Shown: piece by piece, positions 37,270-44,940 of the stretch
Numbering within the stretch: position 1 is the stretch's first letter
Layout of the letters: each line of letters opens with the position of its first letter
Translations under genes and position numbers: made by a program
Assembly (NCBI GenBank): GCA_949297765.1
Contig: CASFTV010000004.1
Coordinates: forward strand, 1 to 64,000
Length of the DNA: 64,000 bases
Reading direction: 5' to 3'
Source of the DNA: an uncultured bacterium
GTDB lineage: Bacteria > Verrucomicrobiota > Lentisphaeria > Victivallales > UBA1829
The notes under the pieces: generated by a model
What the model was told of the DNA's origin: nothing
What the model saw: the letters and a program-made list of their open reading frames with translations, nothing else
Database searches by the model: none

Positions 37270-37290
37270 ACATTCTCTCCGATTGTTGGA

Positions 37291-40254
37291 TTACACTCCG
37301 GCGAGTGTGGCTTTGTAGCTGGCAACCATCTCTTCCACGGGGATATCGACATTTCCCGCGGCGGAAATAAATTCCAGAGAGCTGCCCGCATTGGTTTCTC
37401 CGATTTCCGCGAACGGAATTCCGGCAAAGATTTCCCGGAGTCCGGCGACATCCTCTTTCGCACAGGTGACAAGGAAGCGGCTGTTCGATTCGGAAAACAG
37501 CGTTTCGATATCGGAAAGGGATCCGCATTTCGGGACATCGTCAAGCCGGATGGTCATTCCGAGCCGTCCGCCCATTGCGGCGCGCGCCGCGGCAACGGCG
37601 AGTCCGCCGATCGCGGGAGAAATCGAAGAGTGGAACAAGCCTGCATTCAGAGCCTTATAATAGGCGGCGTAGGTCTTGTTCGCCATTTCCGCATCGACCT
37701 TCGGGACATCGTTGCCGATCCTGCCGAGCATTGCGAAATATTCGCTTCCGCCGAGTTCGCGTTTTGTTGCGCCGATCATGCAGACCGCGTCGCCGGGGAG
37801 CTTGGCGTCGATGGAGACCGCTTTGGAGATGTCGCCGATCTTTCCCATCACGCTGAAGAGGACGGTCGGGGGAATGGAGATTTTCCGTCCGCCGCGGGTG
37901 CTGTCGTTCTTCATGCTGTCCTTTCCGGAGACACACGGAACGGTGAAGGCGAGCGCATAGTCGTAAAGCGCCTTGTTCGCCCGGACAAGCTGGGCGAGCT
38001 TGTATTCGCCGTCGGGAGTTTTTTCGCTCTGCACCGGATCGGGCCAGCAGAAGTTGTCCAGACCGGCGAGATGCGCGGGATCGGCGCCGACGGCAACCGC
38101 CTGACGGATCGCAACATCCATTGTGGACGCCATCATATGATAGGTGTCGATATCGCTGTAGCGCGGCATGATTCCGGCGGAGAGGACCACGCCCTCGGTC
38201 GACAGAGGCTCGATCATGAAAACCGTCGCATCGGAGGCGACATCCCGCTTCACGCCGGTGTAGGGTTTGATCACGCTGAGTCCCTTGACCTCGTGGTCGT
38301 ACTGGCGCGCCTTGTATTCGCAGGAGCAGATGTTGAGACGTCCGAGCATGGAAATCAGATCCGCTTTGACGGAGCGTCCGGCCAGCTCCGGCTCCTCGAA
38401 ATGCTTCGGTTCCCAGACCGCCTTGAGATGGAGACGGGGAAGACCGTCGTGCATGAACGCGATATCGAGACATGCGACCACCCGGTCGCCGTAGAGAATA
38501 CAGAATTTTCCGTCATCCGTGAATTCGCCGAGAACCGTAGCCTCCACGTCGCGTTCCTTTGCGACCCGGAGAAATTCATCGAGGTTTTCAGGCGGCACAG
38601 CGAAGCTCATCCGCTCCTGCGCCTCCGACACGAGAATCTCCCACGGCTTAAGTCCGGCGTATTTCAGCGGCGCCTTTGCGAGATCCATGCGGCATCCGTT
38701 GGAGATTTCGGCCATTTCCCCGACACTGGAAGAGAGACCGCCCGCGCCGTTGTCCGTAACGAAACGGTAGAGGTTGCGTTCGCGGATTTCATAGATGAAA
38801 TCGGACATCTTCTTCTGCGTGATCGGATCGCCGATCTGCACGGCCTGGACGGGGCTGTCCTTATGCAGTTCCTCGCTGGAGAACGTTGCGCCGTGAATGC
38901 CGTCCTTTCCGATGCGTCCGCCGGTCATGACGATCTTGTCGCCCGGTTTGATGGTCTTGAATGCGCCGGGGACCTTGCCGACCATTTTCGGGAGGGTTCC
39001 CAGCGTGCCGCAGTAGACCAGGGGTTTTCCGATGTAGCGGTCGTCGAAGCGCTCCCATCCGATTCCGTAGGGGATTCCGCTCTGGTTTCCGCCGTCGATC
39101 ACGCCCTTGTGGACGCCGTCGCGGAGGCGGCGCGGATGGAGCAGTCCTTCCGGGACATCCTTCGGATCGGTGAACGGCGAGCCGAGGCAGTAGCCCCAGA
39201 CGTTGACCAGAAGATCAGCGCCCTGCCCGGTTCCCAGCGGATCGCGGTTCACACCGACGATTCCGGTCATTGCGCCGCCGTAGGGATCGAGCGCGGAGGG
39301 GCTGTTGTGCGTCTCCACCTTGTAGACAAGATCCAGTTTGTCGTTGAATTTGATCACGCCCGCGTTGTCGGTGAAGACCGAAACAAGCCAGTCGACTTTT
39401 TTGGCAATCTCCTTTGTCCCCTTCTGGATAAAGGTTTTGTAGAGGGAAACGTAGGTTTCCTGTTCCCCGGTGGTCTTGTCGGTGTAATCGACCTCCGCAC
39501 TGAAGATTTTATGTTTGCAGTGTTCGGACCAGGTCTGGGCGATGACTTCGAGTTCCACATCGGTGGGTTTACCGAGTCCGTAGCGGGCGCGGTCTTTGGC
39601 GTTCCGGAAATAGTTCTGAATGGATTTCATCTCCTCCAGCGTGAGGGCGAGCGTCCCTTTCCGGCTGATTTCCATGAGGTCCGCGTCGGAGACTTCGAGG
39701 TCGATCAGACGGACCTCTCCGCCGCCGGTTCCGTTGACGACCGGCTTGTTCAGCGGCATGCCGTTTTTTGCGACCTCCTCCCGTGAGAGGACCCGGACCG
39801 ATTCGATCAGTTCGTTCGCGAGAATGCCCCTCGCGATTCCGGCGACCTGTTCGCGGGTGAGATTTCCGCCGCGGAACAGATATTCGATGGAGCTGTACAC
39901 GTTTTCATTGCCGGTCAGCTTGCGTCCGATGATGTCGCCGACGGCTTCGCGGGCGGTGCGGCCGACATTGTCCGTCACGCCGGGGCGGAACCCGACCGCG
40001 ACCACCCAGTCAAATTCGAAAACCTCGCCCGGGGCGGTCTCTCCCAGACGGTGGTACTGAAGAACGGGATTGGAGAGTTCGGCGGCGATCTTCTCCGCCT
40101 GTTCCTTTGTGATGTCCGCGGAGACGGTGAACACGTCTCTGGTCCGGATGAACTCCACATGTTCCTGGAGAAAATCGTTGATTTTCCGGAGTGCGCCTTC
40201 GCCTCTGGCGTCGCGCCATTCCGGCTTGACCGCAATTTCAATTCTGTAATCCAT
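37291..40254 (-). CDS. purL: Phosphoribosylformylglycinamidine synthase, PurS-PurL fusion
   Basis: 987 aa. The first ~170 residues contain PurS-like ferredoxin folds (YRIEIAVKPEWRDARGEGALRKI; FDWVVAVGFRPGVTDNVGRTAREAV). The large PurL part carries two AIR-synthase-type ATP modules: QTWSEHCKHKIF, VYKVETHNSPSALDPYGGAMTGIVGVNRD, and later VSGKDSMKND and SISPAIGGLAVAAARAAMGG. The C-terminal glutaminase (PurQ) domain of single-chain FGAM synthases is absent, so a separate PurQ must supply ammonia. Start at 40254 with AAGGTGG. Purine synthesis step 4, cytoplasmic. Confidence 0.93.
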   Translation of the reverse strand: MDYRIEIAVKPEWRDARGEGALRKINDFLQEHVEFIRTRDVFTVSADITKEQAEKIAAELSNPVLQYHRLGETAPGEVFEFDWVVAVGFRPGVTDNVGRTAREAVGDIIGRKLTGNENVYSSIEYLFRGGNLTREQVAGIARGILANELIESVRVLSREEVAKNGMPLNKPVVNGTGGGEVRLIDLEVSDADLMEISRKGTLALTLEEMKSIQNYFRNAKDRARYGLGKPTDVELEVIAQTWSEHCKHKIFSAEVDYTDKTTGEQETYVSLYKTFIQKGTKEIAKKVDWLVSVFTDNAGVIKFNDKLDLVYKVETHNSPSALDPYGGAMTGIVGVNRDPLGTGQGADLLVNVWGYCLGSPFTDPKDVPEGLLHPRRLRDGVHKGVIDGGNQSGIPYGIGWERFDDRYIGKPLVYCGTLGTLPKMVGKVPGAFKTIKPGDKIVMTGGRIGKDGIHGATFSSEELHKDSPVQAVQIGDPITQKKMSDFIYEIRERNLYRFVTDNGAGGLSSSVGEMAEISNGCRMDLAKAPLKYAGLKPWEILVSEAQERMSFAVPPENLDEFLRVAKERDVEATVLGEFTDDGKFCILYGDRVVACLDIAFMHDGLPRLHLKAVWEPKHFEEPELAGRSVKADLISMLGRLNICSCEYKARQYDHEVKGLSVIKPYTGVKRDVASDATVFMIEPLSTEGVVLSAGIMPRYSDIDTYHMMASTMDVAIRQAVAVGADPAHLAGLDNFCWPDPVQSEKTPDGEYKLAQLVRANKALYDYALAFTVPCVSGKDSMKNDSTRGGRKISIPPTVLFSVMGKIGDISKAVSIDAKLPGDAVCMIGATKRELGGSEYFAMLGRIGNDVPKVDAEMANKTYAAYYKALNAGLFHSSISPAIGGLAVAAARAAMGGRLGMTIRLDDVPKCGSLSDIETLFSESNSRFLVTCAKEDVAGLREIFAGIPFAEIGETNAGSSLEFISAAGNVDIPVEEMVASYKATLAGV

Positions 40255-40291
40255 GTATCCACCTTCTGTTCTGGTTGAAATTCGTATTGGT

Positions 40292-40320
40292 AAGATACAT
40301 CGGATTCCGGTGTTTTTCAA
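40292..40320 (-). promoter_or_regulatory. Promoter of purL
   Basis: Minus strand: -35 TTGAAA (40315-40320), 17 bp spacer, -10 TATCTT (40292-40297), 37 bases upstream of the ATG. Confidence 0.65.
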
Positions 40321-40341
40321 TCGGTTCCGCGAGGAAAAATC

Positions 40342-40358
40342 AAAAAGCCTCCGGGAGG
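40342..40358 (-). terminator. Terminator of the lipocalin gene
   Basis: On the minus strand CCTC-CCG-GAGG is followed by C and TTTTT. Short stem, but well placed between the lipocalin stop and the purL promoter. Confidence 0.5.
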
Positions 40359-40404
40359 AAAAGAACGAATCCCGCCCCGGAAGCGGACCGGCGGTTTTTC
40401 ATGC

Positions 40405-40938
40405 CTACTGTTCCGGATATTCGATCCGGGAAATATCGAACCCCCACGCACGGATCTGTTCAAGATACTTCTCCAGCGTCCCGTTCGGCAGGCGCGGCGT
40501 GCGGGAGAGGATCCACAGGTACTCTTTTGTCGAGCTGGTCACGACCGCGCTGGAGTAATCGGGCGCGAGTTCGATGATCCGGTAATCCCCGTAAAACGGA
40601 CCGAAGAAGGAGACCTCCAGCTCGCCGACATCCGTTCCGCCTTTGAAACGGGCTTTGCCGACGGCTTCCCGTTCCTTTCCGTCCCGCTGTCCGCGATTGA
40701 CCACGCGGAGGCTTCCGTCCGGCTGTTCCGAATAGTGCGCGGAAACAAAATTCATATTCCGCTCAAAACGGTGCGGGAGACGGGCGATCTCGTACCATTT
40801 GCCAAGATACCGTTTCGAGTCGAAATTCCGGACCGCCGGAATCTGTTCTGTCGACGCCGCGCAGCCGCACAATGTCAGAAGCACCGGAAAAGCGATGCTC
40901 CATGCGGCAATGTTTCTTATGGTTGATTTGATTTTCAT
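40405..40938 (-). CDS. blc: Outer-membrane lipoprotein lipocalin (Blc family)
   Basis: 177 aa. A type II signal peptide ends in LTLCGC, with the lipid-modified Cys at about 27. The mature protein starts the lipocalin barrel with the diagnostic FDSKRYLGKWYEIARLPHRFERN motif, and has YSEQPDGSLRVVNRG, FFGPFYGDYRIIEL and YLWILSRTP, all as in bacterial Blc. These bind fatty acids or lysophospholipids at the inner face of the outer membrane. Its promoter is framed by a perfect 10-bp inverted repeat. Confidence 0.93.
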   Translation of the reverse strand: MKIKSTIRNIAAWSIAFPVLLTLCGCAASTEQIPAVRNFDSKRYLGKWYEIARLPHRFERNMNFVSAHYSEQPDGSLRVVNRGQRDGKEREAVGKARFKGGTDVGELEVSFFGPFYGDYRIIELAPDYSSAVVTSSTKEYLWILSRTPRLPNGTLEKYLEQIRAWGFDISRIEYPEQ

Positions 40939-40947
40939 TGCAGAATT

Positions 40948-40989
40948 CCCCCTTCCGCTTTACTATACGCCGGAAGGGGGAAATGTCAA
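40948..40989 (-). promoter_or_regulatory. Lipocalin promoter with inverted repeat around the -10 box
   Basis: Minus strand: -35 TTGACA (40984-40989), 16 bp spacer, -10 TATAGT (40962-40967). Arms CCCCCTTCCG (40948-40957) and CGGAAGGGGG (40971-40980) are perfectly inverted and enclose the -10, so the dyad could be a repressor site. It also could fold in read-through RNA from the glycosidase gene just upstream, but no T-run follows. Confidence 0.6.
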
Positions 40990-41009
40990 GGGGAAAGGAT
41001 TCCTCCCGT

Positions 41010-42428
41010 TCAGGACTCCATTTCCGCAAAATCCCCGAATGTGAGCAGCAGGGGAGAATCCTTGAGGGGAATGTTTTTGAAGATCCGGACTCCTCTTCCG
41101 TTCTCCTCAATATTCTTTGCCGGGATTTCATAGACCGTTCCATCGAGAATGTCGATCAGGCGGGGGGTTCCGTCGACCAGAGCGGTTTCCACCGTAATGG
41201 TGCCCTCATAGGACGTGGTCAGCAGCTCTTTCGGGACCCAGTAGGCGACGGCGCAGGAACCGTTCGGTTTCCGGAAGCACTTCCGGAGCAGCTCCCGGAC
41301 CGGATCCTCGTTCCGCAGCAGGCGCGCGGAACCGCGGGAGGCGAAGAAGACCGGGAACTCCTCTCTTGAGAACTCTTCCCGGAAAATCGACGCGATCACC
41401 TGCAGCGTCCGATAGGAAGGTTTCGGGCGGTACGTTCCGGATGCGACTCCGTTTTCATCGAATTCCGCGCCGAGAACGCCGAAATAGCCGTAATCCTGGT
41501 AACTGGCCGTGTCGCCCACTCTTCCGAAGAGAGCTTCCGCCATGTCCACACAGGAAAAGTAGGAGGCGAACAGAATATTCTGGAACAGATCGGAAATCAT
41601 GTGGCGGGCGAGGAATTTTGCCTGACGTTCCGGAGTCCATGCGGCCCCTCGGAGCGCGCCCTGCCCGTCGCTGCGGGATTGTGCGCCGGTCTCGCCCTGG
41701 ATCAGCTGAATGGCGGGATTGTACGCCCGGCAGATCCGCCGGAGGGAATCGACCCGCTCGAAAACGCCGGTTTCGTCGGTTGCATACGCATGGTAGGTCA
41801 GGGCATCCATCACGTTTCCGGCGCCGGTCGCCAGGACGTCGTTGATCCAGCCGAGGCCTTCCAGGCAGGTGGAGCCGCCGATCACTTTCGCGTCGGGATC
41901 TCCGGCTCGAACAGCCGCCGCGGTCGCCTTGACGAACTCGCCGTATTCCGTTCCGCTCACGCCGTGTTTCCAGCACCAGGAGCCGTCGGGTTCATTCCAC
42001 ACCTCGTACCACTGCACCTTTCCGCGATACCGGGCCGTGAGAGTTCTCACATAGTTGTGCCATGCCTCTCTCTGTTCCTGCGTATGAATCGGAGGGCACC
42101 CCGCCGCGCCGAACACTTTTGCCGCCGCGGCGTCGTACAATCCGTTCCCGTAGCACAGGCAGACCCACGGCTGGAGGCCGCGCCGGAGAAGATTGTCGAT
42201 GATCGAATCCAGCCATTCCCAGTGATAGATCCCTTTTTCCGTTTCCGTCCGCGCCCAGCCGGACTGGATCCGAATCCATTTGACTCCGAGCTCCGCGACC
42301 TTGTCGTATGCCTTCTCCGGATCGAACACGCCCCGGTCAAGCTTTTCAAACCCGAGTCCGATCGGCGACGTTTTCACCTCTGAAGACAAAACCGCTTTCA
42401 CGTTTCCGGCAATCTTCCAGCCATCCAT
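41010..42428 (-). CDS. Clan GH-A glycoside hydrolase (GH39-like), cytoplasmic
   Basis: 472 aa, no signal peptide. TIM barrel with ELGVKWIRIQSGWARTE early, the acid/base Glu146 in WYEVWNEPDGSW and the nucleophile candidate Glu246 in QLIQGETGAQS; a C-terminal beta domain from about 390 (PVRELLRKCFRKPNGSCAVAYW). The pattern resembles GH39 and neighbouring families, but no family number is justified. AAGGAG before the ATG at 42428. Its promoter carries the same tandem GRCACAAA operator as the AraC-linked operon at 4337, so it probably belongs to that regulon. Confidence 0.8.
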   Translation of the reverse strand: MDGWKIAGNVKAVLSSEVKTSPIGLGFEKLDRGVFDPEKAYDKVAELGVKWIRIQSGWARTETEKGIYHWEWLDSIIDNLLRRGLQPWVCLCYGNGLYDAAAAKVFGAAGCPPIHTQEQREAWHNYVRTLTARYRGKVQWYEVWNEPDGSWCWKHGVSGTEYGEFVKATAAAVRAGDPDAKVIGGSTCLEGLGWINDVLATGAGNVMDALTYHAYATDETGVFERVDSLRRICRAYNPAIQLIQGETGAQSRSDGQGALRGAAWTPERQAKFLARHMISDLFQNILFASYFSCVDMAEALFGRVGDTASYQDYGYFGVLGAEFDENGVASGTYRPKPSYRTLQVIASIFREEFSREEFPVFFASRGSARLLRNEDPVRELLRKCFRKPNGSCAVAYWVPKELLTTSYEGTITVETALVDGTPRLIDILDGTVYEIPAKNIEENGRGVRIFKNIPLKDSPLLLTFGDFAEMES

Positions 42429-42486
42429 TTTGAACTCTCCTTATTTTTTATATGGTTGAAATTCTTCTGATCTGGTTCTGGCGAGA

Positions 42487-42548
42487 AATATAATGCTGTT
42501 TCCATGAGAAAAAATTCGTTTTGTGCCAAAAAATATAAAGTTTGTGTC
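42487..42548 (-). promoter_or_regulatory. Candidate AraC operator (copy 2) and promoter of the GH39-like gene
   Basis: Read on the minus strand: GACACAAA (42541-42548), A/T-rich spacer, GGCACAAAA (42519-42527), then 26 bp to a -10 TATATT (42487-42492). Repeat period 21 bp. Sequence, spacer and distance to -10 match the element at 4236-4299. On the plus strand the half sites read as TTTG-N3-CAAA dyads. A -35 is not clear, as expected for an activated promoter. Confidence 0.6.
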
Positions 42549-42597
42549 AAACTACGGGAAACTCGGAACGGAAGGGGAGCGAAGGAGTGTATCGGGA

Positions 42598-42687
42598 TTT
42601 CGTGCTCCGCACGACCAGCGTTTCGCCGCTGGACCGCGACAAGGACAGAGTCCTTGATCCGGAAAAATGCCGCTGCATTTTTCCGTT
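42598..42687 (+). repeat. Four-hairpin intergenic element, copy 1
   Basis: About 90 bp in the 371-base gap between the divergent genes at 42428 and 42800. In order: CGTGC-tcc-GCACG, CCAGCG-tttcgc-CGCTGG (written CCAGCG...CGCTGG), AAGGAC-aga-GTCCTT, and GGAAAAATGC-cgct-GCATTTTTCC ending GTT. A second copy lies inverted at 63128-63220. Differences fall in loops or as paired stem changes. Remaining bases of the gap hold the two flanking promoters and no gene. Confidence 0.85.
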
Positions 42688-42700
42688 CCTAACAGCGGGC

Positions 42701-42729
42701 TTGAAAACGGAAAGAAACGGTGCTATTGT
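42701..42729 (+). promoter_or_regulatory. Promoter of the DUF4886 gene
   Basis: -35 TTGAAA (42701-42706), 17 bp spacer, -10 TATTGT (42724-42729), starting 13 bases after the four-hairpin element. Confidence 0.55.
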
Positions 42730-42799
42730 ACGTCTTCGGGAACGGATCCGGTGGTCTGTCGTCCGGCCGGAAAATTCCAAATCAACAGAAAGGAATCGT

Positions 42800-43729
42800 A
42801 TGTCAAGAACTCTTCTGATGGCGGCGGCGCTGTTCGCGGCCGCGACTCTCTCCGCAAAGGAACTCAAGGTTCTGATGATCGGGAACAGTTTCTCGCAGAG
42901 CGTGCTGGCGTATCTGCCGAGAATTGTCAAAGCGGAAAAGAATCACAACCTTCTGCTGGCGCAGATGATGATCGGCGGCTGCACGCTGAACCGTCATATC
43001 GCCGAACTGAAAAAGGCGGAGGATGATCCGAAGTACAAGCCCTACGGGACCAACTATCAGAAACGCCGGAAAGTCAATCTCCCGGAGATGATCAAGGCGG
43101 AAAAATGGGACATTGTGACCATTCAGCAGGGAAGTCATGAAAGCTGGAACAAGGAGAAATTCCAGCCGGCCGCAAACGAGCTGATTGCCTATATCCGAAA
43201 GAATGCGCCCCAGGCGGAAATTGTCGTTCATCAGACATGGTCCTACCGCAACGCCGACGGACGCATCGGCGGACAGAAGCCTTCCTGGGGATTCGATCAG
43301 AATGGAATGTATGACCGTCTCACGGAAAACTATACGAACCTTGCCAAAGAACATAAACTCCGTGTAATCCCGGTCGGCAAAGCCGTTCAGCTTTTCCGCG
43401 AAAAGACTCCGGTGAAATATGCGGCGCCCTCCGCGGAGGAGAAGAAGAACTGTGTCTGCCCGGATCTGCCGAAACGCGCCGGTGAAGTCGTCGGCAACGA
43501 CTGGTGGGCAAAAGATAACAAGACCGGTGAAATGGTCATAAAAAGCGATAATATCCATCTGAACAATGACGGGAATTATCTTCAGGCGTGCGTCTGGTAC
43601 GGCTTCCTGTTCGGAGAGGATCCCGCCTCCATCAAGTTTGTTCCCCGGAACATCGGAAAGAAGCAGGCCGAACTGCTCCGCGCCTGCGCTTCCGAAGCGC
43701 TGAAAACCTTTCCGCAGGTGAAGAAGTAA
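42800..43729 (+). CDS. Exported DUF4886 (SGNH-hydrolase-like) protein
   Basis: 309 aa. Signal peptide SRTLLMAAALFAAATLSAK. The mature protein begins KVLMIGNSFSQSVLAYLP, the GNSFS block of DUF4886, an SGNH/GDSL-like fold with Ser in block I; WDIVTIQQGSHES and NIHLNNDGNYLQA supply later blocks, with His in the last. Family members accompany polysaccharide-degradation genes and may be esterases, which is not proven. I start at 42800 (AAAGGA upstream); the frame is open to 42542, but that part crosses the repeat and promoter. Divergent from the GH39-like gene. Confidence 0.85.
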   Translation: MSRTLLMAAALFAAATLSAKELKVLMIGNSFSQSVLAYLPRIVKAEKNHNLLLAQMMIGGCTLNRHIAELKKAEDDPKYKPYGTNYQKRRKVNLPEMIKAEKWDIVTIQQGSHESWNKEKFQPAANELIAYIRKNAPQAEIVVHQTWSYRNADGRIGGQKPSWGFDQNGMYDRLTENYTNLAKEHKLRVIPVGKAVQLFREKTPVKYAAPSAEEKKNCVCPDLPKRAGEVVGNDWWAKDNKTGEMVIKSDNIHLNNDGNYLQACVWYGFLFGEDPASIKFVPRNIGKKQAELLRACASEALKTFPQVKK

Positions 43730-43754
43730 GTTCTGCGGAAGGCTTTGAAGTTCA

Positions 43755-43790
43755 TGAAAAAACGCCGTCGGTCTGACGGCGTTTTTTTTT
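43755..43790. terminator. Bidirectional terminator
   Basis: A-run, stem AACGCCGTC (43761-43769) with GACGGCGTT (43775-43783 region) and a short loop, then a long T-run. Serves the converging genes ending at 43729 and 43804. Confidence 0.92.
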
Positions 43791-43803
43791 GGAATCCTGC
43801 GGG

Positions 43804-44499
43804 TTATTTGTTTTTCCGCTGATAGAGGGTGCCGAAGCAGCCGCCCTCCTTCCGGGGAGTCAGTCCGATGATCAGCATGGAGGAGGAGTCGTTCCGCAGG
43901 AAGATGTCTCCGCTTCCGTCCGCGGGGTTCAGATGTTCTCCGGAGACGCTGCTCCACCCCATGCTCTGCAGGGATGCCGCCAGAGAGGGCAGTGTTTCCC
44001 GGATGTTGAATTTTGATGTGAATGCGCCGTAGACGGCGTTGCGGGAGGGAAAACGCATGGTCATGACCGGCGTTGAACCGGGGGGAAGCGGAAATTCGGA
44101 AGGCCATTCGGAAACCTTCATGCCTGAGGGCGGGAGATCCATCGAAAAGGAGATCACCGGATAGACTCCGTCGATTGCGAGCAGGTAAAGACGCCGCCGC
44201 AGACCGTTTTTGAGGGGATGTTCCACCAGCAGGGAGTTTGCATTCTCGGCGAACGAGGCGTTCGGATAGATCTTCCGGAGATTCCGGCGGCAGACGTCGA
44301 GCGGGTTCCGGTTCAGCGACACCGTCAGCTCCAGAGAACGCCCGTTCACGATGACCTTTTCCGTCCAGAGCGGAGCGGGGCGCGTTGCCTCTTCCATTCC
44401 GATCCCGCCGCTGCCGGAAAACGGCCAGAGCGAGAACACCTCGGCGGAGAGAAACAGCGGAGCGCAGAGAAGCGACAGGGAAAAAAGCAGTTTGTTCAC
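43804..44499 (-). CDS. Exported protein of unknown function
   Basis: 231 aa. Signal peptide NKLLFSLSLLCAPLFLSAE; no membrane segment afterwards. The mature protein is mixed alpha/beta with no family I recognise (VNGRSLELTVSLNRNPLDVC; FNIRETLPSLAASLQSMGW; SSMLIIGLTPRKEGGCFGTLY). Two similar-looking blocks, each ending in a short hydrophobic strand, may be repeats. Follows the zinc-ribbon gene by 25 bases on the same strand, so probably an operon. Periplasmic by inference. Confidence 0.7.
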   Translation of the reverse strand: MNKLLFSLSLLCAPLFLSAEVFSLWPFSGSGGIGMEEATRPAPLWTEKVIVNGRSLELTVSLNRNPLDVCRRNLRKIYPNASFAENANSLLVEHPLKNGLRRRLYLLAIDGVYPVISFSMDLPPSGMKVSEWPSEFPLPPGSTPVMTMRFPSRNAVYGAFTSKFNIRETLPSLAASLQSMGWSSVSGEHLNPADGSGDIFLRNDSSSMLIIGLTPRKEGGCFGTLYQRKNK

Positions 44500-44524
44500 G
44501 GCGGGTCCTCCTTCCCTGCGGCTC

Positions 44525-44776
44525 TCAGTGGATGCGCATCCGGGCGGCGAGTGCGGAAGTGGAGTTCATCCACTGGGCGACAAGCGGAGCCAGAATAAAG
44601 TCCTCCAGATCGTTGCTGTATTCCAGGTGCGTATTGCAGAACGGACAGGTCGCAAACGATTCAATATCCGCCGGTGCAAGCATCTCCTTGCATTTCGGGC
44701 AGATCAGATAGCGCGCCTCCGGCAGCAGTTCCGGGTTCGGACGCAGAAAATGATATTTTGCATTCAGATTTTTCAT
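44525..44776 (-). CDS. Small zinc-ribbon protein
   Basis: 83 aa. Cys26-x2-Cys29 (CPKC) and Cys44-x2-Cys47 (CPFC) form a rubredoxin-like zinc ribbon. The C-terminal ~30 residues are helical (LEDFILAPLVAQWMNSTSALAARMRI). Function unknown; not membrane bound. Lies just upstream of the exported-protein gene. Confidence 0.75.
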   Translation of the reverse strand: MKNLNAKYHFLRPNPELLPEARYLICPKCKEMLAPADIESFATCPFCNTHLEYSNDLEDFILAPLVAQWMNSTSALAARMRIH

Positions 44777-44860
44777 GGTAGAGAACTAATACCGCCGTTT
44801 TTCAAAAAAGCAAGTCCCCTCCCCGATTTTCGAACGGAAAAAACAGGGATCGCGGGCGGG

Positions 44861-44889
44861 TTGCATTTTTCGCGGACAGGAACTATAGT
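44861..44889 (+). promoter_or_regulatory. Promoter of cysK
   Basis: -35 TTGCAT (44861-44866), 17 bp spacer, -10 TATAGT (44884-44889), 51 bases before the ATG. Confidence 0.6.
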
Positions 44890-44940
44890 ATCCGGACATC
44901 CCGCCAGACAAGCGGCGGGGGAAAAACCGGGGAGATCACG

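Noticed and set aside
36721-39786. Plus-strand open frame of 1021 codons across purL
   Set aside because: Antisense of purL; no ribosome site, promoter or recognisable domain.
42598-42687. Reading the repeat as an integron attC site or CRISPR unit
   Set aside because: No integrase or cas gene, no conserved attC core pair, and the two copies are 20 kb apart in opposite orientation rather than arrayed.
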